DNA from: Cryobacterium sp.
GTDB taxonomy: Bacteria > Actinomycetota > Actinomycetes > Actinomycetales > Microbacteriaceae
DNA: 64,000 bases
Reading direction: 5' to 3'
Assembly: GCA_019638935.1 (NCBI GenBank)
Contig: JAHBSW010000001.1
Span: forward strand, 52,648-116,647
Both the position numbers and the translations under genes were made by a program. Numbering within the stretch: position 1 is the first letter of the stretch; every line of letters begins with the position of its first letter. Shown here in pieces: positions 42,050-52,500 of the stretch. Below the pieces are notes generated by a model. It was not told the origin of the DNA. It was given only the letters and a program-made list of their open reading frames with translations, and ran no database searches.

Positions 42050-42104
42050 CGGATTCCACACCGACTTCAGAAGGGCTTCATAAGGCGGAGGTGATCTCCT
42101 TGGC
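42050..42104 (+). pseudogene. ychF internal relic 2 (TGS-domain region)
   Basis: This ~55-nt piece aligns to ychF 38464-38516 at about 90% identity (TCCACACCGACTTC, AGAAGGGCTTCAT and AAGGCGGAGGT blocks are exact). There are two single-base deletions that break the frame encoding IHTDFEKGFIKAEVIS. It begins 2 nt after the sigma gene's stop and ends before the RibD-like gene. With relic 3 it may be one ychF tail split by an insertion. Confidence 0.85.
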
Positions 42105-42119
42105 GAAGGCTTGGTGAAA

Positions 42120-42677
42120 TCAGGAAGAGGTCGTGTCCGGACGCGAGTAGGTCAAGGCGAGGTTGCCCCTCGGGAATGACTTGACGTCGATCAGCTTCAA
42201 CCTGGTGAGCTCGGTGAACAGCGGGCTGCCGCCGCCGTGGGCGAAGGGGCTGACCAGCAGGTGGTACTCGTCGACGAGATCCGCGCGCACGAGCGCCTGG
42301 GCGAATCGCACGCCGCCGTGCACGAGGATCGGACCGCCGTCCTGGGCCTTCAGCCTCGCAACCTCGGTGGCCAGATCCCCGGAGCAGACGGTCGTCGTCG
42401 CCCACGGGGTGTCGATCGGCGAACGAGAGAAGACGACCTTGGGGATGGCGTTCATCGCGTCGGCCTCGGGTCCCGTCTGGAATGGCCAGTACCCGGCCAT
42501 GTCGCGGTAGGTACGAGCGCCCATCGCGTGGACACCGGCCGAGCCGAGCACGCTGGCCATGTGCGCGACGAACTCCTCGTCCTCGTCGTATTCGAGGAAG
42601 AAGTCGTCGCGTACGCCCGCGGGTGCTGCGGCGTACCCGTCGAGGGACAGGCTGTGTCGAAGGACTAGTGGTCGCAT
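42120..42677 (-). CDS. RibD C-terminal/dihydrofolate-reductase-like protein
   Basis: This 185-residue dihydrofolate-reductase-fold protein is of the RibD_C type: LRHSLSLDGYAAAPAG at the start, MGARTYRDMAGYWPF, PKVVFSRSPIDTPW, GGPILVHGGVRFAQAL and DEYHLLVSPFAHGGGSPLF. The NADPH-site glycines (VHGGVRFAQ) are intact. Stand-alone members are reductases of unknown substrate and should not be called FolA. GGAG precedes the ATG. It lies between two ychF relics as likely cargo. Confidence 0.88.
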   Translation of the reverse strand: MRPLVLRHSLSLDGYAAAPAGVRDDFFLEYDEDEEFVAHMASVLGSAGVHAMGARTYRDMAGYWPFQTGPEADAMNAIPKVVFSRSPIDTPWATTTVCSGDLATEVARLKAQDGGPILVHGGVRFAQALVRADLVDEYHLLVSPFAHGGGSPLFTELTRLKLIDVKSFPRGNLALTYSRPDTTSS

Positions 42678-42922
42678 GACGACTCCAAGGATCGAATCGC
42701 CCCCGGCCTCGTGAAGGCGGTGATCTCACAGTACTCGTTCCCCTGCCCGATCGAGGCGACCGGGGCCGGCAGCAACGATCTCGAGTTGCTACGCGGGGTG
42801 GCCACCGACCGCTCATGAGGTCCGGGGAGGCAGCTGGCGCAGATGGTTGTCCGTGCGCGATCTCGGCGGAGTTCGGCTTCGCTGTGTAGCTTCAACCGTG
42901 GCGGACATGCCAAAGTAAGGGT

Positions 42923-43261
42923 GTGAAGCCCGGCGGAAGCATACGTACGAGCGTCGGGATGCGGGTGCTCCCAGCGATCGGGATTCTGCTCGTGACGTGG
43001 TTGCTCATGTGGCTCGCCCAGGGAATTCCGGGCGTGTGTGCGCTTGCATATCCGTGCCCCGCCCCCGACGTCAGGGTCGCTCCAGCGCTGCTGTTCGGCG
43101 GGCTGATGCTCGTGCCGATGGGCGTGCTCCTCCTGACAGCAAGGGCTGGTGAATCCTTGCGTTGGGCGGGCACCCTTGCATACGTGGTGCTCCTGGGGCT
43201 GGCCGTGATCGGACTCGGCGCAGTGCTGTTCTCCGGTGGGTTCACGATTTCGTTCTTCTAG
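42923..43261 (+). CDS. Small four-helix membrane protein of unknown function
   Basis: This is a 112-residue hydrophobic protein with four helices (about 14-32, 50-68, 83-101 and a short terminal one). Two cysteines sit in the loop GVCALAYPCPAPDV, probably outside the membrane. No family is recognised. It has a GTG start. The 245 nt between it and the divergent RibD-like gene hold only a short open frame (VKAVISQYSFPCPIEATGAG...) that may be a gene remnant. Confidence 0.65.
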   Translation: MKPGGSIRTSVGMRVLPAIGILLVTWLLMWLAQGIPGVCALAYPCPAPDVRVAPALLFGGLMLVPMGVLLLTARAGESLRWAGTLAYVVLLGLAVIGLGAVLFSGGFTISFF

Positions 43262-43300
43262 CGTGAAACAACCAAGGTGAGTGGGCACCCTGCTAACGCT

Positions 43301-43335
43301 GACGCAACGCGGTGGAGGTCCGCTTCAACGTGTAG
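43301..43335 (+). pseudogene. ychF 3'-end relic 3
   Basis: GACGCAACGCGGTGGAG followed by GTCCGCTTCAACGTGTAG reads NAVEVRFNV-stop and matches the ychF tail at about 26 of 29 positions. It shares the upstream border CTGACGYAACG with relic 1, which ychF itself lacks. It ends 214 nt before the giant gene and marks the right border of the variable region. Confidence 0.8.
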
Positions 43336-43549
43336 GACCCGTCGCCCCCACGCCGACGCCACTCGATGTTCGCATCGCGTCAATCGAATGATGGTCAATT
43401 CGTCCGTGTTGCTCGATTGACCACTGGTGCCAGGTGGCCGTTGTCCACTACTCTCGTCGCTTGAAGAGTACGCAGGCACGTCCTCGTGGGCGAGTCAAGA
43501 ACGACCCAGCAAAACCCTCCCTCGCACGCTTCCCCAGAGGAACGGAACC

Positions 43550-46500
43550 GTGGCCCGACGCGAACCCGAGTCGACCGGTCTTTGGCCGCGCTCTCGTGCG
43601 CCGTTCTGGAACTCGGCCATCCGGCTTCTGCTCGCTCCCGCAATGCTGACGTCGGTGCTCGTCGGGCCGGCCAATGTCGCTCTCGGCGCTGAGCCGCCGC
43701 CCTTCGTCGGCCCACCGGCCCTGACGCTGGTTACCCTCAGCACACCTGCGACGGATGCCGCGCCCGCAGCTCCCGACGACCCCGCCCCCACCCCACCCGC
43801 GCTGCCACCCGCCGACGTGCCGGTCGTCATCTACATCACGACGCAGGTTCCCGCTGCCGCGCCGCCGCCCGGTGGAATGTCGAACTGCGTGCTCAAGAAC
43901 GTCGACACCGGAACCCCGGCGGAGAGCGGTGATGGCTCGTCGTCCTCATCGAGCTCGTCGTCGAGCAGCACGCTCGTGTGCGGTCCGGGCACAGTCGGTC
44001 CGACCACGATCGGCAATCAACCGAATCAACCCGGCGGTGGCGACACCACCGACCCGGGAACTGACGACCCTGGTACCGACGATCCCGACACCGGCGAGAA
44101 CCCGTCGAACCCCCCGACCGGTGACGGCGACGATCCGAACTCCGACGAGGGAGACTCGACCCCCGAGGGCGAGACGCAGCCCGCTTTCGTCGGGACCCCG
44201 ATTCTGCTGAGTGCCGGTGGACTGCACGCGGAGCTCGACGATGTCGAACTGCCGACCGGCGAGGTCGACGAGCCAGACGGCGAGGGTGACGAGGGGCAGG
44301 AGTCCGGCGAACCCGCTGCCGATGATCCGCCTGCAGACCCACCGCTGTCGGGGCTGATGTTCTCGCCGATGTCCGAGGGTGACGAGGGCGACGAGGGCGA
44401 AGACCCCACACCGTTCATCGTCTCGCTTCCGGGCTCGACCGAGGTGCTCGTCTACCTCGACGGTGACGACCTCGTGGTCGGTTCGGAGCGACGCCCCCTC
44501 GCCGAGGTTCTCTCGGTCACGATCACCAGTCCGGGCGGATCCCGCATCGTCATCGATGCGAGCGTGCTCGGTCTCGGCATCCCTTTTAATATTGACGGCG
44601 CTGCGGGCGACACGCTCGTGGTCGCCGCGTCGGGCGTCGAGTGGATGCTCGGCGCGACGAGCGGTTCGGGCTCGGTGCACGTCGGGGGAACCCTGGCGGT
44701 GACCTACACGGGCATCGTCGCGATCGAGGCTGATGGGCCGAACGCCACGCTCGTCGGCCCCGCCGGTCAGACGGGCGAGGTCGTGTGGGAGATCACGGGC
44801 GCCGGCGAGGGAACCGTGGGCGTGATCTCTTTCGACGGCTTCGCGACGCTTCGGGGGGCGGCCTCGTCGGATGACACCTTCATCGTTCGCTCGGGCGGCA
44901 GCATCGATCACGTCGACGGCGGAGCGGGCGGCATGGACTCGCTCGAACTGCACGCCTCGGGCGGCGAGGTGCTCTCGATCCCGAGCGGCAGCGACTCGGG
45001 CACGATCACGTTCGAGGGTGCGACAGTCTCCTACGCCGGGCTCGAGCCGATTCTCGTGACGGGCGCCGACGACGCGATCGTCACCACGACGACCCCCGAC
45101 GATGTGATCGAGGTCAGCCAGGATTCGCTGACGGGTCAGATCCGGGTCGAGAGCACGATCGGTTCGATGGAGACCGTGACGGTCGAGATTCCGACCGCGC
45201 TGCTCGAGATCATCGCCAGCGCGCCCGGCGTCACGATCACCGTGATCGGAGACCTTCTCCTGCCGGGCGTCACGCTTCGACTCGTCGCCGCCTACATCGT
45301 GATCGACGGCGTGACGATCGATCTGCGGCACGTCGACGGCGACGGTGACCTTGTTCTCGCCGCGGGTATGGCCGATGATTCGATCGCCGAACTCACCGTG
45401 ACCGACGCGGAGCTCTTCGCGGGAGACATCGAGCTGAGCTCGACGGCGACCGTCTCGCCCGGCACCGATGCGACCGTGTCGGTGACCGCTCGCGCCGAGA
45501 CCGTGCTGTCGGGGCAGACCGTCATCGAGGCGAGCGGGAGTGTGCTCGTGAGCAGCCGCGTCTCGCTCGAGGTCACGGCCATCGCGGAACCGGTCGGTGT
45601 GGGCTCGACCGGCGCCGACGTGGCCGTCGCGATCGCGACGGTCGCCAGCTCGGCGGCGACCCGACTCGAAGACTCGACCATGATCACCGCGGCAGGGGAT
45701 GCGCGCATCGAGGCGGTCAACGCCTCCAGCGTCAGCGTCATCGCCGATGCGAGCGGAGCCGACGCCGGTGGCTCCATCGCAACCGCCCTCGTCACCGCGA
45801 GCGCTCGCGCCGAGCTCTCCGACGACATCACCGTCGCTGCGCAGAGACTCTCGGTGCTCGCCGATACGGATGTCGCGGTCTCTGCATCGGCGACCGCAAG
45901 CCCGGGTGGGGCCGACCAGAACGACGAGTCACCGACCGACTCGACCGGCGGCCATGCCGATACTCCCGACGGCACCGTGACGGTCGCTGGCGCGATCTCG
46001 CTCGTCGAGCTCACCCAGTCCGCGCTCGCCACCATCGCCTCGAGCGTCGTGCTCACGGCGACTCACTCCGACGGCGTGACCGTTCGCGCCATCTCGCGCG
46101 GCGGAACCTCATCGACCGCCGACGGGAGCCCGGTCGTCTCGGGCGCGGACGGCGTCGGCGTCGCGGTCGCCGTGAACCTCGTGACCGTCACAACTCAGGT
46201 GTCGGTCAGCGGCGGAACCTTCGTCACCCCCGCGCTCCTCGTTCAGGCCGTCACCGCTCCCGATCTGATCGCGAGCGCGAACGAGTACCGGGCGTCGGCC
46301 GTGTCGGGAGCATCGACCGGTTCGGGTTCGGCGACCGCATCCGTCAACGTTGCGGGTGCGCTCGCCATCACCATTGCGACGATCTCGACCATCGCGCGAG
46401 TGCTGGGGGATGTCGTTCTCGTCGATCCCGACGGCGTCGACCCCGCCGTCACCGACCTCACGATCGGCACGCACTCGGCCAAGGCCGCGGTCGCGACGGC

Positions 46501-49500
46501 GAACCCCGCCGCCCCGGTCGGTGACGTCACAACCGGAATCGGAGCGAGCGTCGCACTGACCGTCATCGACGATGCGACCACGTCTGAGCTCGGCGACGAT
46601 GCCACCGTGACGGGGCTGGCCGATCTGACGGTCGCAGCCAACTCGCGCTCCGAAGCGAACACCGAGGCCATCGGCGGCTCGACGAGCACGGGAGTCGCGA
46701 TCGCGGGGGCGACCGCGATCACGGTGTCGACCGTGAGCACCCTCTCGCGAATCGGCACGGGGGGCACGCTCCTCGTCCACGGCGACCTGCTCATCGCAGC
46801 CGACCAGAACGCGCCCGTGACGACCACTGCTCGCGGTGCCGCCGAGGCGGGGGATGCTGCGGTCGGTCTCGCGCTTGCGCTCGCGATCGTCGACCACCGG
46901 GTGCGCGCCACGACCGAGCGCGACGTGACCGCCGACGGAACGATCGTCATCCGGGTCACCGGCGCATCCGCAACCACCACCGTCGCAGAGGCCTCGGCCG
47001 GTGGAAGCCCCGAAGACAGCAACGACCCCGTTCAGGCGACCGCTGCCGACCAGATGGGCGGCGCGCACGACTTCGCCGCTGACGCATCCGGAACGTCCCC
47101 GCCCGCGCTGCCCGCACCGAGCACGCCCAGCGGTGCCGTCTCGGTGGCGGCTGCCATCGCGGTGACACTGCATACCTCGGTGGCGGACGCATCCGTCAGC
47201 GGCGTTCACCTCGTCGCGAGCGGTGTGACGATCTCGGCGTCGCACCACGACTTTGCCGACACCACTGCGTCGGGACTTCCCGCCGACCGCGGCCCTCCGG
47301 GGTCCAGCATCGCCGCAGGCATTGCCATCACCCACGCCAATGTCAGCATCACCGCGGCCCTGGGTGCAGGCACCACCATCGAGACCGACGCGCTCACCCT
47401 CGAGGCGCAGCTCGGCAGCACCACCGCATCGGGGGACCCCGCAACAGAGCACTGGTTCGCCGCGACATCGATCGCCGGCGCCGGTACCGGCGGCACTCTC
47501 GGACTCGCAGGGTCCCTGGCCATTCTCATCGTCGAGCTCGACACCTCGGCTTGGGTCTCCGGCAGCGCCAGCATCGACCTCGATCGAGACGGCGACGCCG
47601 TCGGCGGAACCCTCACCGTCTTCAGCCACTCCGTTGCCTACTCGCTCGCGCAGGCGACGATGGCCGCCGACTCGGGCGGCTCCACCATCGGGGTCGGCGC
47701 CGGCGTGGGCGTCGCGATCGTCACCCACACGACCACGGCCGAGGTCGACGACTCGGCCACCATCAGCGGACTCGGTGACGCCGACATCCTCGCCCTCAGC
47801 TACGACGACACGGGATCGCTTGCGGAAGGAGCAGCGGCGGGCACGAGCGTCAGTGTCGCCCCGTTCATCGCGACGACCATCGTCACGGTGCAGACGATCG
47901 CCAGGCTCGGCACCGGAGCGCTGCTCGAGGCCAGCGGCTCGGTGTCGATCGGGGCCGTGCAGGAGGCCAGCGCATGGTCGACTGCCGAGGCTGCGACGCA
48001 GACCGCATCGGGGGCAGCGATCGGCGCGGGCATCGCCCTCACGGTGTCGACGCACACCGCGCGCGCGGCGCTCGCCCGCTCGGTCGATGTCGGCGAAGAT
48101 CTCACCATCGTCGTTGCGGGAGTGTCCGGCGCGGCCGCTCTTGCCACCGCATCGAGCTCGGGTGCGGAGGAGTCGACGGGTGCGGCAGGCGAAGACGGCG
48201 ACGGCGTCGACACGGCGGTTGCCGATCAGCGCAGGCACGCCGAAACGCTCGGCAACGTGACACCGGATCCGAGCCAGTCCAGCCCGAGCGCGTCGACCTC
48301 CGCCGGCGGCGTCGATGTCGCGGCAGCGGTCGCCGTCGTGGTCGCCTCCTCCCTCTCCGAAGCCCTCATCGAACCCTCCGCCGTCTCGGTCATCGTCGGT
48401 GGCGCGCTCACGGCGCAGGCGATCGGGTTCGGGATGGCCGGCAGCTCCGCCGACGCCCGGGCCGCAGGAGGCGGTGCGGGAACGATCGGTGCGGCGGTCT
48501 CGGTCACCAGTGTGCAGGCGGCGACCCGAGTTCTCCTGCCCGTCGGCACCGCGATCGTCGCCGGATCTGCCGACCTCGGGGCGTGGAGCCTCAGAGACTT
48601 CGCGGTGTCCGCGAACTCCGGTGCCAGTGCCGGCACGATCTCGGTGGCGGGCTCCGTGGCCGTGCTGCTCGCCGACCTCGAGACCACCGTCGAGCTCGCC
48701 TCCGACGTCACGCTGAGCGGTGACCTCGTCGTCGGCGCCGAGAGCGACACCTGGAGCTACGTCTCGGCGCTGCCCGCTGACGGCACGGGTGGGTCGAGCG
48801 TCGGGGTGGGCGCATCCGTCGCCATCGCCGTCGTCGACGAGACCACGCGCGCCGAGATCGGCGACGGCGCGCAGCTGAACGGAGTCGAGAACCTCTACCT
48901 CGAGGCGTTCGCGTATCACACCCTGACCGTCGAGGCCGAGATGGGCTCGACCGGCGGAGGCGTCACTCTGACGCCGGCGGTCGCGACGGCGCACGTCACC
49001 CTGCGCACCCTCGCACGCCTTGGCGACGGGGTCGGCATCAGTGTCTCGGGCGACCTCGAAGTCACTGCCTACCAGGATGTCGCGGTTTCGGCGTTCGCGG
49101 GAGCGTCCGCCGCGGGTGGATCGATCGGAGTCGGTCTCGCGCTCGGTCTCGTGATCGCCCAGACGAGCGTGGTGGCCGCCCTCGGTCGCAACATCGACTC
49201 CGCAGCAGGTGTTCTGCTCTCGGCTGCGGGTGCCGTGGCACTGCAGGCGGAGGGCACCGCGTCGGCGGCAGGCGCCCCGGGCGAGACCAGTGGCGGTGCT
49301 GAGGGCGACGGCGTCGATCAGCAGGTTGCCGCCGAGCGCAACCATGCGTCGGGCCTCGCCGACTCGAGCCCGAGCGCCGACACTCCCGACGCGGCGACCT
49401 CGGCGGGCGGGGTCAGCGTCGCGGCCGCCGTCGGCGTCATCGTCGCCGAGGTTCGCTCCGAAGCGCTCGTCGAGGCGGGCGTCACCGCGATAGCCGCGAC

Positions 49501-52500
49501 CGGTGCGGTCACGATCGAGTCATCCGCCAACACCGACGCACACAGCTGGGCCGACGGTTCCGCGACCGAGGGAACCTCCCTCGGCATCGGTGCCGCCGTC
49601 GCCATTCTGAGCATCGATGTCGTGAACCGCGTGATTCTTCCTGTCGTCGTCACGGTGACCGCCGAATCGCTCACGATCGCCGCGCGAGTGACGGATGTCG
49701 GTGGTGACGCCGAATCGAGCATGGGCGCCTCGGCGGTGTCAGGCGCGGGCGGCGGCAGCGTCTCGGTCGCCGGTTCCGTAGCACTCGCCTTCGTCACACA
49801 GACGACGAGCGCCCAGCTGCTCGGCACCGCTCAGCTGACCGGTGATCTCACCGTCGAGGCCGAGTCGTACCTCTCTATCAGCGTCTCTGCGCTGCCCGCG
49901 GAGATTCCCGGCTCCGGTGCGGTCGGCGAAAGCGTCGGCATCGGCGCCTCGGTGGCCATCGCCATCGTCTCCGACACAACCGAGGCGTTGATCGGCAGCG
50001 GCTCCAGTGCAACGGCGTCGAGCCTGCGGGTCAGCGCGACCACCACCTCGTATGTCTTCGTCTCGGCACGCATCGGGGCCTCCGGCGGTGACGTCGGCGT
50101 GGCTCCCGCGGTCGCGACGGCGCTCGTCACGGTCGTCACGTCGGCGACCATCGCGAGTGGTTCGCTGCTCGAACTCGACGAGTTGATCCTCTCGGCGGTT
50201 CAGGATGCCGCGACCATCGCCGAGGCATCCGCGGGTGCCGAGTCGGCGAACGCCGCCGTCGGCATCGCCCTCGCCCTCGCGATCGCGACCCACAGCACGA
50301 CGGCATCGCTCGCTCGTGCCGTCACAGTCACCGGCGACGCGTCGATCACGGCAAGCGGAACCTCGAGCGTGTCGGCCGACGCGACCGCATCCTCGGCGGG
50401 TGCTGCCTCGGGTGGCGCCTCGGTCGATCAGCAGGTGGCCGACGAGCGCGGCCACGCGAGCGGTCTTGCCGATTCGAGCACGCCGACATCCCCCGATGCT
50501 CCGAGCGCCGCGACCTCAGAGGGTGTTCTCGGTGCGGCGGCGGCGGTAGGCGTCGTCGTTGCGACCGTCACGGTGACGGCGTCGGTCGCGAGCGGGGCGA
50601 GCATCACGGCCGATGGCACGGTTCACATCGCCGCGCTGACCGAGGCGAACGCGTCGAGCTCGGGCGAAGGTTCTGCGGCGGGCGGGGCGAGTGTAGCGAT
50701 CGGTGCTGGTGTCGCGCTGACACTGACGACGGTGCGCACGACCGCCACGATCGCCAGCGGCGCAGCAGTCACCGCCGCATCGATCACCATCGAGGCGGCA
50801 ACCCCCGCGGGCCTTTCTTCCGACGTCTCGGCGAAGGCGACCTCGGGTGCCGCAGGTGAGGTATCCATCGCCGGTTCGGTTGCCATTGCCCTCATCGACC
50901 GCCAGACGGTGGCCGAACTCGCCGGAACCGCGACGATCGTCGGCGGAGGCGAGCTGCGCATCGAAGCCACGTCCCTGATCAGCGCAGCGGTCGAAGCGGT
51001 TCCCGCCGAAGACGGCGCGCTCGGTTCCGGCAGTGTCGGCATCGGAGCATCCTTCGCCCTCGTGATTCTCGACGAGACGACCCGTGCCGAGATCGCCAAC
51101 GGTGCCATCGTCGCCGGCGCGCACGACGTGACCCTGCTCGCCGAGGCGGTCACCGACGTCAGCTCGACCGCGACCATGGGCGCCGGCAGTGCGTCGGTCG
51201 CGGTCTCGCCCGCGGTCGCCATCACGCTCTCGACCGTCACGGCGTCTGCTCGCATCGGCACCGGAGCTGTGCTCGACGTCACCGGATCGGTGGAGATCGG
51301 CGCCACCCTCACCGCGTCGGCTGCGTCAACTGCGGGTGCTTCGGCCTCGGCGGGAACCGCTGCCGTCGGCATCGGACTCGGCCTCACCATCGCACAGCAC
51401 AGCGCCATCGCCGAGTTGGCTCGCAACGCAGACGTCGACGGCGACCTCACGCTCTCGGCGACGGCAGTGTCATCGGTGACGGCAGCCGGTGAGGCATCGG
51501 CGGCGGGCGCTCCCGAGGCGACCTCGGCAGACTCGATGCCCGACACCCCGGGCGGACCCACCGGCGTGGACAAGCAGGTCGCGAACCAGCGCGGTCACGC
51601 CGACCAGGTCGCCGGAGACCGCGACCTTGCTGATTCGGGCACCGCGTCGAGCCCCTCGGCGGAGACCTCGGAGGGGCCGGTCGCGGTCGCCGCGGCGGTC
51701 GGGGTCGCCATCTCCACCGTGACCGCGCGAACGATCATCGCCCCGACCGTTTCGCTGCTTCGTGCCGACGGCACGGTCACCCTCGCCACCGCGGCGAACG
51801 CCGATGTCGCGAGCGTCGCCGATGGTTCGGCGACGGGCGGCACCGCAGCAGTCGGGGCCGGAGTCGCGCTCTCTCTGGCCACCCTGCACAACGAAGCGAT
51901 CCTGCCGGGCACGGTCTCGGTCGAGGCCGGAAGCCTCGTGCTGCGCGCGGGCACCGCCGACGATGGCACGGGCGACATGGCCTCCACCGTCACCGCGCAC
52001 GCGACCTCGGGTGCGGCCACTCCCGCAGACGGAACCCTGTCGATCGCCGGTTCGGTCGCGATCGTCATCGTCGACCACCGCACCACCGCAGAGCTGCGCG
52101 GCGGGGCGGCCCTGGCGGGTGGTGACCTCACCGTGGAGGCGGTGGCGAGCACGGCGGCAACGGCATCCGCGCTTCCTGCGGGCGACGGGGCCGTCGGCGG
52201 CTCGGTCGGCATCGGCGCCGCCGTCGCGCTCGTCGTGCTCGATGTCGCCACCGGTGCAGCGATCGGGAACGGGGTCGGCGTCACCGGCGCCGACTCGATC
52301 AGCGTGAGCGCGACGACCGAGTCGGCTGCGCACGCCGAGGCCAAGATGGGGGCCGCGGCGACCGGGGTCGCACTCGCTCCCTCGGTCGCGATAGTCCGCT
52401 CGACCGTGACGACACTTGCGACACTGGGCACAGGCATCCTGTCGCTCGACGGAGACCTCAGCATCGAGGCCACACAGACCGCTCTTGCTAGCGCGGTGGC

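Noticed and set aside
42678-42922. Short open frame (VKAVISQYSFPCPIEATGAG...) between the RibD-like gene and the membrane protein
   Set aside because: About 40 codons, no start with a ribosome site and no recognisable family. It could be a remnant but cannot be supported as a gene.
43427-43549. Earlier GTG at 43427 as the giant gene's start
   Set aside because: No ribosome site precedes it and it would add ~41 residues of unlikely composition before the export signal. GTG 43550 has AGAGGAA at good spacing.
44920-44960. RTX toxin identity from a GGAGGMDSLEL motif
   Set aside because: Only one such motif was seen. True RTX domains have many tandem nonapeptides, and no type I secretion genes are nearby.
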